A DNA stretch of 64,000 nt from an uncultured Bacteroides sp. (GTDB lineage: Bacteria > Bacteroidota > Bacteroidia > Bacteroidales > Bacteroidaceae), in the NCBI RefSeq assembly GCF_963677685.1, contig NZ_OY782186.1, positions 124,001 through 188,000 of the forward strand, written 5' to 3'. Under the pieces are notes generated by a model that did not search any database, had not been told where the DNA came from, and saw only the letters and a program-made list of their open reading frames with translations. Shown piece by piece: positions 34,393 through 43,503 of the stretch; positions within the stretch are counted from its first letter, which is position 1, and every line of letters starts with the position of its first letter. Both the position numbers and the translations under genes were made by a program.

Positions 34393-36030
34393 ATGAGAAA
34401 AATACTATTTGTTACCTTATTAGCAATCTCATTAGGGCAGCTTAGCTTCGCCCAGAAAAGAGAATCTTCTGTAACTTCCCCTACAGAACCAATGCAAAAG
34501 GGCAGGTTCAAAGCAACATGGAAATCGCTAGAACAATACAAGGTGCCCGAATGGTATCGCAACGCTAAATTTGGGATATGGGCGCATTGGGGGCCTCAAT
34601 GCCAACCCGAACAAGGCGATTGGTTTGCTCGGTTCATGTATATCGAAGATAGTCCTGACTACAAGTGGTTTGTAAAACACTACGGTCCTCCTTCTAAATT
34701 TGGCTTTAAAGACATCATACACGATTGGAAAGCAGAGAAATGGGATCCTGAAAAGTTAGTCAAACTCTATAAGAGAGCTGGTGCTCAATATTTCTTTGCA
34801 ATGGGCAACCACCATGATAATCTCGACCTATGGGATAGTAAATACCACAATTGGAACTCAACAAAGATAGGCCCCAAAAAAGATATTTTGGCAGGATGGG
34901 CTAAAGCTGCTAAACACAATGGACTGCCTTTCGGAGTCAGCATTCACTCTTCTCACGCATGGACATGGTATGAAACATCTCAAAGATCAGATAAAAAAGG
35001 CCCCTATGCAGGAATTCCTTATGATGGGACACTTACCCAAAAAGATGGAAAAGGGAAATGGTGGGAAGGCCTAGATCCACAAGAATTGTATGCACAAAAT
35101 CATAAGTTAAGCAAAAATAGCCAAAATCCGAGTACCATTCACTCTCAATGGAACTGGGCAAATGGCGCATCCATTCCAAGTAAAGAGTATTGCGACAATT
35201 TTTATAATAGAACTGTCGACATGATTAATAAATACAACCCTGATCTACTCTATTTTGATGACACAGCCCTTCCTTTATGGCCTATTAGTGATGCCGGACT
35301 ACGCATTGCCGCTCATTTCTACAATAGAAATATCAAGGAAAAAGGAAAACTGGATGCCGTCATTTTTGGTAAAATCCTTACCGAAGAACAAAAGAAATGT
35401 TTAGTGTGGGATGTTGAACGAGGTGCTCCTGATAAAATTCAAAAAGAAGCATGGCAAACTTGTACTTGTATTGGAGATTGGCACTACAAACGTTCTATAT
35501 ATGACAACAATGGCTATAAATCGGCAAAGACCGTTATACAAATGCTTGTTGACATAGTCAGCAAAAATGGTAATTTGTTACTCAATATTCCTGTGCGAGG
35601 GGACGGTAGTATTGATGATAAGGAGATAGCCATTTTAGAAGAGATAGGAGAATGGATGGATGTAAACAAAGAGTGTATCTTCGACACAAGGCCTTGGATC
35701 ATCTTCGGAGAAGGTCCTGACGCCAATAAATCAAACCCAATGAAAGCTCAGGGATTTAATGAAGGGAAAAACAAGTACACCTCAGAAGACATTCGCTTTA
35801 CTCAAAAAGGGAAGACCTTATATGCTATTGTTATGGAATGGCCCGAGGATGGTAAAGTAGCAATCAAAGCATTAGGAACAAATTCACCTTACTACCCCAA
35901 AAAGATAAAGCAAGTAAAATTATTAGGAAGTGGAAAAGTTTCATTTACACGCGACAACAATGGATTAAACATTATTTTACCAAAACAAAAAATCAATAAT
36001 ATAGCATTAGTCCTAAAAATTAATGATTAG
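34393..36030 (+). CDS. GH29 alpha-L-fucosidase, secreted
   Basis: It removes alpha-linked L-fucose from glycans, acting in the periplasm. The signal peptide ends near LGQLSFAQ (residue about 21). GH29 signatures in order are AKFGIWAHWGPQCQPEQGDW (about 50-69), GNHHDNLDLWDSKYHNWNST (about 138-157; HHD is the substrate-binding pair), and LLYFDDTALPLW with the catalytic nucleophile Asp (about 287-298). I start at ATG 34393 (545 residues); a TTG 33 bases upstream overlaps the -7 box. It leads a unit with a mutarotase and the susCD pair. A preference for some related galactose- or rhamnose-like sugar cannot be excluded. Confidence 0.88.
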   Translation: MRKILFVTLLAISLGQLSFAQKRESSVTSPTEPMQKGRFKATWKSLEQYKVPEWYRNAKFGIWAHWGPQCQPEQGDWFARFMYIEDSPDYKWFVKHYGPPSKFGFKDIIHDWKAEKWDPEKLVKLYKRAGAQYFFAMGNHHDNLDLWDSKYHNWNSTKIGPKKDILAGWAKAAKHNGLPFGVSIHSSHAWTWYETSQRSDKKGPYAGIPYDGTLTQKDGKGKWWEGLDPQELYAQNHKLSKNSQNPSTIHSQWNWANGASIPSKEYCDNFYNRTVDMINKYNPDLLYFDDTALPLWPISDAGLRIAAHFYNRNIKEKGKLDAVIFGKILTEEQKKCLVWDVERGAPDKIQKEAWQTCTCIGDWHYKRSIYDNNGYKSAKTVIQMLVDIVSKNGNLLLNIPVRGDGSIDDKEIAILEEIGEWMDVNKECIFDTRPWIIFGEGPDANKSNPMKAQGFNEGKNKYTSEDIRFTQKGKTLYAIVMEWPEDGKVAIKALGTNSPYYPKKIKQVKLLGSGKVSFTRDNNGLNIILPKQKINNIALVLKIND

Positions 36031-36044
36031 AGCTGAATATAACT

Positions 36045-36434
36045 ATGAACACAAAAGAAACAGGATATCAAGTTCAAGAATATAATAAACCTGTAAAGCG
36101 GTATTGCCAAACACTTAACTTGAAAGATTCTCCCGACTTAATAAAAGAGTATATTAAAAGACATAGCGAATCTCAGCATTGGCCTGAAATAAATGCAGGA
36201 ATTAGAGAAGTAGGGATTCTTGAAATGGAAATATATATATTAGATACTCGCTTATTTATGATTATTGAAACCCCTCTTGATTTTGAATGGGAGCCAGCAA
36301 TGAAAAAGCTGGCAACCTTACCTCGTCAAGCCGAATGGGAAGAATATATGTCGATTTTCCAAATATGCAGTCCTAACGCCACATGCTCCAAAAAATGGAA
36401 ACTCATGGACAGAATGTTTCATTTATATAAATAA
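36045..36434 (+). CDS. L-rhamnose/L-fucose mutarotase family protein (DUF718)
   Basis: A small cytoplasmic enzyme that speeds exchange of alpha and beta anomers of a 6-deoxy sugar. It has 129 residues and carries the family pattern LIKEYIKRHSESQHWPEINA (about 33-52) with the His in KRH, then EMEIYILDTRLFMIIET and the C-terminal MDRMFHLYK. Next to a fucosidase, with 14 bases between, the likely substrate is L-fucose; the locus holds a second, more classical rhamnose mutarotase at 47855. The N-terminal 17 residues are extra compared with that paralogue. Confidence 0.8.
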   Translation: MNTKETGYQVQEYNKPVKRYCQTLNLKDSPDLIKEYIKRHSESQHWPEINAGIREVGILEMEIYILDTRLFMIIETPLDFEWEPAMKKLATLPRQAEWEEYMSIFQICSPNATCSKKWKLMDRMFHLYK

Positions 36435-36497
36435 AACAAAGTATTAACCGTAAAAATAGTTGAAACAAGAAACAGAAAGTGTAACCAAGTATTAAAG

Positions 36498-36574
36498 AAA
36501 TAGGCAGATCAAAGATCCACCTATTTAATAGTAAGAAACATCATCTCGTTATGCTCGCCAAAGTCAACACGAGA
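36498..36574 (+). other. Leader hairpins ahead of susC
   Basis: AAATAGG (36498-36504) pairs with CCTATTT (36520-36526), with an inner GATC/GATC pair. ATCTCGT (36542-36548) pairs with ACGAGAT (36568-36574). No TAnnTTTG box is seen in this 167-base gap, so susC may be read from the fucosidase promoter, with these stems acting in the leader (terminator/antiterminator or mRNA-stability elements). Confidence 0.45.
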
Positions 36575-36601
36575 TTAGTTTAATCATTATTATTCAAAAA
36601 T

Positions 36602-39600
36602 ATGAAAAACACATTAAACAAAGAAAAGATAAATCTTTTCTTAACAAAAAACACACCCCTAAAGGTGTATTTTAGATTTTTTTTATTTTTTGCTATTGGG
36701 CTACAGTTATCTACAACTGCTTTCGCTCAAACATTCCATGCAAATGGTAAAGTTATAGATTCCAAAGGCACTCCTATAATCGGTGCTAATGTGTATGAAA
36801 AAGGTACCAAGAATGGTACAATTACTGATTTAGAAGGAAACTTCTCCGTCAACGTAAAACAAAACTCTTATTTACAAATATCGTACATTGGGTTTATCTC
36901 TCAGGAAGTAAAACCTACAAGTAATATGACTATTATTCTCAAAGAGAATTTAGAGGCTCTAGAAGAAGTAGTCGTTGTAGGTTATGGTACACAAAAGAAA
37001 GTAAACTTAACAGGTTCTGTCACTAGTGTATCTTCCGATGAGCTACAAAACCGCCCTGTCACCCAAGCATCTCAGGCTTTAGCAGGCTTAGCCAGTGGAG
37101 TCACGGTCTCTCTTTCTTCGGGACGTCCAGGCAATGACGGAGCCTCTATTAAAGTTCGTGGAATGGGAACTTTCTCAGGAGCGGGCTCTGATCCATTAGT
37201 TCTTATAGATGGATTATCAGCTTCTATAAATGATATTGACCCTAATAATATCAAAAGTATCTCTGTGCTGAAAGATGCAGCATCAGCAGCCATCTATGGA
37301 ACACGCGCTGCCAACGGCGTTATATTAATCGAAACCAAACGAGGGAAAAAAGGAAAAATCCAAGTTTCTTATAATGGTTATGCCGGATGGCAAAAAGCGA
37401 CGGATTTACCGGATTTTGTTGATTCATGGGATTATGCTACGATGCTCAATGAAGCTAATATAAACCAAAATAAAAGTGCCACTTATTCGGCAGAAGAAAT
37501 TCAAAAGTTTAAAGATGGTACAGATCCCGATAATTACCCAAACGTCAATCATTTAAAGGATCTGCTCACATCAGGATCAGGGTTTCAGACAGGACATAAT
37601 GTAAGTTTCATGGGTGGTGGTGAAAAAAGCACTTACCTACTATCTCTAGGATATCTACATCAGGATGGTATTGTAGCCCAAAACAGCTATGACAAGTACA
37701 ACTTTCAACTAAATATTGACAATCAATTAGCAAAAGCCTTATCATTGAAAGCCAACATTAGCGGCTATGTAAGCAATACAAAAGAACCGCGAAGCGATGG
37801 CAGTATGACCAGTATGATAGGCTATACTGTACGCGAAGGTTCTATTTATGCAGGGAGAAAATCTGACGGCACATATGGATATCAGGACAATTATTGCCCT
37901 GAAGGTTGGATGGACAGTAACTCCTTTACAAACAATAAGAGTAATCAATTTCTGGGTGGTGCCGAATTAGAGTGGAAGCCATTGAAAGATTTTTCCATCA
38001 GTGGTAAAGCTGGTTACAAATATTATAATTACTATAATAAAGACTACGTTTCCGAATTAGTATATGACGCTAACAAAAAATATACACCCAATAGTTTAAC
38101 GGTTTCAAATGGATGGAATTCTTTAGTTACCCTGCAACTCATTGCAAAATACAACAAAACGATTAAAGATCATAAATTTAATATTTTAGGAGGTATCTCG
38201 CAAGAAGAATACAAGAACAATTGGGGAAGCGGCTACCGTAAAGATTTCCCAAATGATAAACTATATGAGCTAAATGCAGGTTCTAGTACCGGACAAACGG
38301 CCACAGGTTCTGCAACGGAATGGGGCTTACGCTCATTCTTCGGACGTATTAATTATTCATTCAAAGATCGTTACCTACTCGAGGCCAATGCCCGTTATGA
38401 CGGCACTTCTCGCTTCCCGTCAAACAAACGTTGGGGACTTTTCCCTTCAATATCAGCGGGATGGCGTCTCTCGGAAGAAGCTTTCATGCAAGATATTAGC
38501 TGGTTAGATAACTTAAAGCTCCGTGCATCTTGGGGAAAACTAGGTAACCAGAACATTGGTAACTATCCTTATCAAAACACAATAACATTAGGACAGAATT
38601 ATCCATTTGGAGGTACAATGTCTTCTGGTGCACGAGTCACTACTTTAGCCAATTCTAACATTAGCTGGGAAACAACAACAGTCACCGACTTAGGAATTGA
38701 TCTCACCATTCTGGATGCAAAACTGGATATTGTCTTTGATGTTTTCAACAAAAAGACAGCTGACATCTTATATAATATCTCAGCTTCCAGTGTTTTAGGT
38801 ATGACCCCTTCTGAAGTAAATGCTGCATCTGTTAAAAACACAGGTTTCGAAATAATGCTTAATTATCATACTAACATCGGAAAAGTAAATATTGGCATTG
38901 CCCCTAACTTCTCTTACACAAAAAACCAAGTAACTTCACTTGCTAACGGGCTATCTCAAGATATTAGCAGCAACTTGTTTGTAGGCAAGTCATTGAATGC
39001 TATTTACGGTTATGTAGCTGATGGCTTATTTGTTGATCAAACTGATATTGAGAACTATCCAGATCAACCATATTCAGCCGAGCCTGGATTTATACGCTAC
39101 AAAGACATTAGTGGTCCCGATGGCGTCCCTGATGGAAAAGTTGATGCTACTTACGATAGAAAGGTGATTGGTTCGAGCCTCCCTAAATATTCCTATGGAG
39201 TCACTCTTTCTGCCGATTATGAAGGATTTGATTTTTCTATGCTCCTGCAAGGTTTAGGAGGATATAAACAACAAATGGGGTCCTATCAAGCTTATGCTTT
39301 TTATAATAGTGGTTCCATTCAGCAATGGCAAATCGATAATCGTTGGACCGCCGAAAACCCTGATCGGAATGCCAAATACATCAAACTAACTTCTTTGAGT
39401 ATGGGAGCCGGTACGATCCAAAGTTCTACTTATTGGTTGAAAAATGCAACTTTCTTACGTTGTAAAAACCTCCAACTAGGATATACTTTCCCAAGAAAAA
39501 CCTCAGAAAGATTAGGCTTAGGTCAATTAAGAGTTTACTTCAGCGGACAGAATCTCTTTTGTTTAAATAGCTATTACAAAGGATGGGATCCTGAAATGTA

Positions 39601-39676
39601 CCAATCTACAGGCGATGCACCTAACTTCTATCCGATTACAGCTGTTTACACATTTGGTCTGAACATCAAATTCTAA
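36602..39676 (+). CDS. SusC-like TonB-dependent outer-membrane transporter
   Basis: This is the outer-membrane barrel that imports oligosaccharides with TonB energy, capped by the SusD-like lipoprotein encoded next. It has 1024 residues. The signal peptide ends at about residue 43 (TTAFAQ). A carboxypeptidase-regulatory-like domain is at about 47-120 (GKVIDSKGTPIIGANVYEKG), followed by the conserved EEVVVVGYGTQKKVNLTGSV (about 122-141) and the plug with LKDAASAAIYGTRAANGVIL (about 222-241). The barrel runs to the C-terminal YTFGLNIKF. The unusually long N-terminus before the hydrophobic core is lysine-rich. Substrate by context: a rhamnogalacturonan-derived oligosaccharide. Confidence 0.95.
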   Translation: MKNTLNKEKINLFLTKNTPLKVYFRFFLFFAIGLQLSTTAFAQTFHANGKVIDSKGTPIIGANVYEKGTKNGTITDLEGNFSVNVKQNSYLQISYIGFISQEVKPTSNMTIILKENLEALEEVVVVGYGTQKKVNLTGSVTSVSSDELQNRPVTQASQALAGLASGVTVSLSSGRPGNDGASIKVRGMGTFSGAGSDPLVLIDGLSASINDIDPNNIKSISVLKDAASAAIYGTRAANGVILIETKRGKKGKIQVSYNGYAGWQKATDLPDFVDSWDYATMLNEANINQNKSATYSAEEIQKFKDGTDPDNYPNVNHLKDLLTSGSGFQTGHNVSFMGGGEKSTYLLSLGYLHQDGIVAQNSYDKYNFQLNIDNQLAKALSLKANISGYVSNTKEPRSDGSMTSMIGYTVREGSIYAGRKSDGTYGYQDNYCPEGWMDSNSFTNNKSNQFLGGAELEWKPLKDFSISGKAGYKYYNYYNKDYVSELVYDANKKYTPNSLTVSNGWNSLVTLQLIAKYNKTIKDHKFNILGGISQEEYKNNWGSGYRKDFPNDKLYELNAGSSTGQTATGSATEWGLRSFFGRINYSFKDRYLLEANARYDGTSRFPSNKRWGLFPSISAGWRLSEEAFMQDISWLDNLKLRASWGKLGNQNIGNYPYQNTITLGQNYPFGGTMSSGARVTTLANSNISWETTTVTDLGIDLTILDAKLDIVFDVFNKKTADILYNISASSVLGMTPSEVNAASVKNTGFEIMLNYHTNIGKVNIGIAPNFSYTKNQVTSLANGLSQDISSNLFVGKSLNAIYGYVADGLFVDQTDIENYPDQPYSAEPGFIRYKDISGPDGVPDGKVDATYDRKVIGSSLPKYSYGVTLSADYEGFDFSMLLQGLGGYKQQMGSYQAYAFYNSGSIQQWQIDNRWTAENPDRNAKYIKLTSLSMGAGTIQSSTYWLKNATFLRCKNLQLGYTFPRKTSERLGLGQLRVYFSGQNLFCLNSYYKGWDPEMYQSTGDAPNFYPITAVYTFGLNIKF

Positions 39677-39694
39677 CATTAAATTCACTAAGCA

Positions 39695-41320
39695 ATGAAA
39701 AATAAATTATTCAAATCAATAGAAACTTCATTCTTGGTTGTAATAATGACCAGTATGATTTTAGCTTGCTCAGATATATTTGATAAACAACCATTAGACC
39801 AAGTATCCGATGCTACTTTTTGGAAAACTGAAAGCGACGCTACATTAGCACTTACAGGGTGCTACTATACTGGTGGAGGAGGATGGAGAGGCGAAGATTT
39901 TTGGACACCAAGAGCACTATTGTATCTTGACCTAATGGCTGGCGATGGATCAGAAAAAGAGGGCATCCCCGACATGATGACTGATGGAACTGTATATTCA
40001 GACTATTGGGTCGTTAATTCATTCTGGAAACATGCTTATGAGAAAATCGCTGCATGCAACAATTTCATGGATCATATCGAAAATTTTCAGATGGATGCAA
40101 CAAAAAAAGAGATGTATAAAGCAGAAATTAGAGCTTTAAGAGCATATGAATATTTCAACCTAGCACTCTATTATGGAGATGTACCACTTGCTACAAAAAG
40201 CCTTTCTTTAGACGAGGCTAATAGCATATCACGTACAGGCAAGGCTGATGTTTGGTCATTTTGCGAAACCGAGCTAAAAGAGAGTAGCGCTATATTACCA
40301 GAAACTCGTCCTAGCGATGAGATTGGACGAATGATCTCAGGAGCTGCTCTCGCCTTGCTGGGACGCTTACAAATGGCTGAAAAGAAATGGGGTGACGCTG
40401 CCATAACATACAAAAAAATTATAGACCAAGGAGTCTATGAAATAGATCCATTATTTAATGAAATATTTACTGAGTCTGGTGAGAATAGCAAAGAAATCAT
40501 CATGCGTTCTTGTTATCTACAAGACGATTATGGACATGTAATGTTACAATATCTTTATCCTGAAACTTGGAGTGGATGGCATCAATTTTCTCCATATAAC
40601 GAACTAGTTGAAGATTATGAGTGTATAGATGGTAAAACGATTAATGAGTCTCCGCTTTATAACGAAGACAAACCTTATGAAAATCGTGATCCACGTATGC
40701 TTTATACTGTATTGATTGGTGGATACTCTAGTTTTAAAGGCACAGTATATAATGCTACTCCAGGCTCTTCTTCAAGCGATAGATATGGAAAATACAGCGC
40801 ATGGACAGGTTACTGCATCCGAAAATTTATGGATGAAAATTTCGATGGTAGCTTAATGAATTATGGAGCTGACTTTCCTATTATTCGCTATGCAGAAGTG
40901 CTACTCAGTTATTTAGAATCCAAGCTAGAAGCCGGAGAGACAATCAATCAGACTCTACTTGATTCAACAATTAATAAAGTTCGTGGACGTGACTGCGTTA
41001 AAATGCCGGCAGTAACAGAAACCGATCAAAGTAAGCTACGCAGCATTATTCGCCGTGAACGCCATATTGAGTTAGCTTTTGAAGGAGTACGTTATTTTGA
41101 TATACTTCGTTGGGGTATTGCAGCTCAGGAACTCAACCGTCAATTTCACGGAATGAAACTGACAACGGATCCTAGCAATTATACAGACTTCGATGTTGAC
41201 GAGAACGGCTACGCCCTGGCTCAAAAAAGGAATTTCAAAGCGGGTATCAATGAACTTTGGCCTATTCCATTGTCAGAAATTGAAATCAATTCCAATTTAA
41301 CTCAGAATACAGGATACTAA
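39695..41320 (+). CDS. SusD-like glycan-binding surface lipoprotein
   Basis: The lid protein that captures glycan and sits on the SusC barrel. The signal peptide ends in the lipobox ILAC (Cys about residue 25), followed by the typical DIFDKQPLDQVSDATFWKTE. The TPR-rich SusD fold includes EIRALRAYEYFNLALYYGDV (about 147-166) and AALALLGRLQMAEKKWGDAA. The family end IRRERHIELAFEGVRYFDIL with RW (about 449-470) and NELWPIPLSEIEIN is present. It has 541 residues and starts 18 bases after susC. Confidence 0.95.
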   Translation: MKNKLFKSIETSFLVVIMTSMILACSDIFDKQPLDQVSDATFWKTESDATLALTGCYYTGGGGWRGEDFWTPRALLYLDLMAGDGSEKEGIPDMMTDGTVYSDYWVVNSFWKHAYEKIAACNNFMDHIENFQMDATKKEMYKAEIRALRAYEYFNLALYYGDVPLATKSLSLDEANSISRTGKADVWSFCETELKESSAILPETRPSDEIGRMISGAALALLGRLQMAEKKWGDAAITYKKIIDQGVYEIDPLFNEIFTESGENSKEIIMRSCYLQDDYGHVMLQYLYPETWSGWHQFSPYNELVEDYECIDGKTINESPLYNEDKPYENRDPRMLYTVLIGGYSSFKGTVYNATPGSSSSDRYGKYSAWTGYCIRKFMDENFDGSLMNYGADFPIIRYAEVLLSYLESKLEAGETINQTLLDSTINKVRGRDCVKMPAVTETDQSKLRSIIRRERHIELAFEGVRYFDILRWGIAAQELNRQFHGMKLTTDPSNYTDFDVDENGYALAQKRNFKAGINELWPIPLSEIEINSNLTQNTGY

Positions 41321-41343
41321 GTCTTTATTTCATTAAAAAAAAC

Positions 41344-41391
41344 ACCTTCTTGCAGAATTTATTCATTGGTATGATTACTCTGCAAGAAGGT
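41344..41391. terminator. Terminator between susD and the converging acyl-CoA synthetase gene
   Basis: ACCTTCTTGCAGA (41344-41356) pairs with TCTGCAAGAAGGT (41379-41391). The A8 run just to the left makes it a good terminator for the minus strand; for susD the T run is weak. Confidence 0.75.
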
Positions 41392-41429
41392 ATTATCTAT
41401 AAAGCAAGAAATACAACTAAAATTCTTCT

Positions 41430-43496
41430 TTAATTATTTTTTTCTATCCGTATACGAGCATCTACAGCCACTATATTATTCTCTGTGGCAAGAAGTGGAT
41501 TAATATCCATTTCTTTTATCTCGGTAGCAAAACGAAGTAAAGTAGATAATCGGACAATTATTTCAGCGAATTTATCTTCATTCACACCTTTCTGACCTCT
41601 AGTTCCCTGAATAATTTTATAAGCACGCAATGAATGAATCATCGAGTAAGTTTCTTCATAAGAGAGAGGAGCCAAACCGGAAGATACATCTTTCAACACT
41701 TCCACAAAAATACCTCCCAAACCACAAAGAACAACATGACCAAACTTTTCTTCGTATTTAGCACCAATAAATAATTCCGTGCCTTGAAGCATAGGTTGCA
41801 CCATCACCGCCTTTGCATGAGGAATATTCATCAACCGATCAAATTCCAGTAATAAATGTTCCTTGCTTTTTACATTTAGGACAACGCCCCCAACATCTGA
41901 CTTATGAACAGGTCCAACCACCTTCAAAACAAGAGGAAAGCCACAGGTAGAAGCAAAATTAAGAATTTCGTCCTTTCTGTCGGAAACCAGTTCATCAACA
42001 AGAGGGATCCCCGCTGAACGCAACAAAGCCTGTACATTATGTGGTTCAATATATCCATTTTCAGGAATAGAATCAATGATACTACGAATAGCAGGTACAT
42101 CAACACCCGACAATTCTATTTTATTATCAGCGGGTTTAGGCGCATTCATAATACGCGCTAAAGCCGTACCTAATGTTACCTCATCCGCAAAATTCACATG
42201 CCCTTTTTGCAAAAACTCGCTCACCTCTTTACCTGCAGTATGAATAGAAGGAAGTACAGGAAAAACAGGCTTCTTGCAATGCTTAATCTTTTCATGCAAA
42301 CGGTTATACATGTCAAACATAGTCACTAATCCTGGCGTTCCAAAGATAGCCATAATAGCATCTATATTATCAAACTTATTTTCGCAATAATCTATGGCTA
42401 TGTCAAGATTATCAGGTGTTCCGGTAGCAAGCACATCTATCGGATTACCAACAGAAGCTCCCGGAAGAAGTTTATCCTTAAGCTCATCCGCCAAAGCTCC
42501 TTCAAGCTTGGGTACATTCAATCCTCCTTTAGACAAAGCATCAGTCAACATGACTCCCGGACCTCCCGCATGAGTCACAATTGCAAAATTATTACCTTTC
42601 AATTCCGGAAGAGTAAACACACAACCCACTGTAGTCAATTCCTCACGAGAATAACAACGCACAATACCCGCTTTACGAAATAAAGCTTCCACAGCAGAAT
42701 CGGGACTGGCAATAGCTCCGGTATGCGATGAAGCCGCGCGGCTACCATTTTCCGAACTTCCAGCCTTTATTGCAGCAATACGACACCCCTTCCTTATAAG
42801 CGAAGAAGCATGTAGTAAGAGCTTATCAGGATCTTTAATACTCTCTATATAAATAAGTTTAATAAGAGAGTCCTTTGTTCTATCAAAGGTATCATCCAAA
42901 TACTGCAATACATCCTCAACAGCAATCTGACGGGCATTACCTACCGACCAAACAGAGTTAAATTGAAGTCCCTTTACCACTGCCGATTCCATAATAAAAA
43001 CAGCCGTAGCCCCTGAACTTGAGATAAGGTCTACCCCTTTCGGACTCAGAGACGGAACTGGTTGAGTAAAGAGACTATGATGCCAAATATTGAGCAAACC
43101 GATACAATTCGGTCCAATGAGTGAAGCCCCATATGTATTCACGATCTCCAAAATACGGTTTTCAAGAACAGCACCTTCATGCGTTTCTTCTCCGAATCCA
43201 GCCGACAAAATAATAAACGCTCGCGTGTTTTTTTCAGCGGCTAATATCTCCACCACATCAGGACACATAGAAGCCGGGATTGCCAAAACAGCAAGATCAG
43301 TATTCGGTATATCCATAACAGTAGCAAAAGCCCGTACACCTTGCACCTTACTTTCTTTAGGATTCACTGCTCTCAGCTCACCTTGGTATTCACCTTCAAT
43401 CAAATTTCTAAGTATAGCGCCACCGGGTTTATGCATATTATTTGATGCTCCCACCACTACTATACTCTCCGGATGTATTAATTGTTTTGTTATCAT
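41430..43496 (-). CDS. ADP-forming acyl-CoA synthetase (acetate/propionate-CoA ligase, ACD)
   Basis: It turns an acyl-CoA, ADP and phosphate into the acid, CoA and ATP, giving fermenting cells ATP; it is fully reversible. The single 688-residue chain joins the CoA-binding domain (about 5-130, IVVVGASNNMHKPGGAILRN), the ligase-like domain (about 145-450, with the phosphorylated His in SSHTGAIASPDSAVEALF, about 257) and an ATP-grasp domain (about 465-688). It begins 7 bases after the stop of the HTCS regulator, so it probably shares its transcript. An energy-conserving enzyme inside a polysaccharide locus is not standard; it could handle acetyl or propionyl units from pectin or deoxy-sugar breakdown (inference). 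Confidence 0.88.
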   Translation of the reverse strand: MITKQLIHPESIVVVGASNNMHKPGGAILRNLIEGEYQGELRAVNPKESKVQGVRAFATVMDIPNTDLAVLAIPASMCPDVVEILAAEKNTRAFIILSAGFGEETHEGAVLENRILEIVNTYGASLIGPNCIGLLNIWHHSLFTQPVPSLSPKGVDLISSSGATAVFIMESAVVKGLQFNSVWSVGNARQIAVEDVLQYLDDTFDRTKDSLIKLIYIESIKDPDKLLLHASSLIRKGCRIAAIKAGSSENGSRAASSHTGAIASPDSAVEALFRKAGIVRCYSREELTTVGCVFTLPELKGNNFAIVTHAGGPGVMLTDALSKGGLNVPKLEGALADELKDKLLPGASVGNPIDVLATGTPDNLDIAIDYCENKFDNIDAIMAIFGTPGLVTMFDMYNRLHEKIKHCKKPVFPVLPSIHTAGKEVSEFLQKGHVNFADEVTLGTALARIMNAPKPADNKIELSGVDVPAIRSIIDSIPENGYIEPHNVQALLRSAGIPLVDELVSDRKDEILNFASTCGFPLVLKVVGPVHKSDVGGVVLNVKSKEHLLLEFDRLMNIPHAKAVMVQPMLQGTELFIGAKYEEKFGHVVLCGLGGIFVEVLKDVSSGLAPLSYEETYSMIHSLRAYKIIQGTRGQKGVNEDKFAEIIVRLSTLLRFATEIKEMDINPLLATENNIVAVDARIRIEKNN

Positions 43497-43503
43497 AACT
43501 AAC

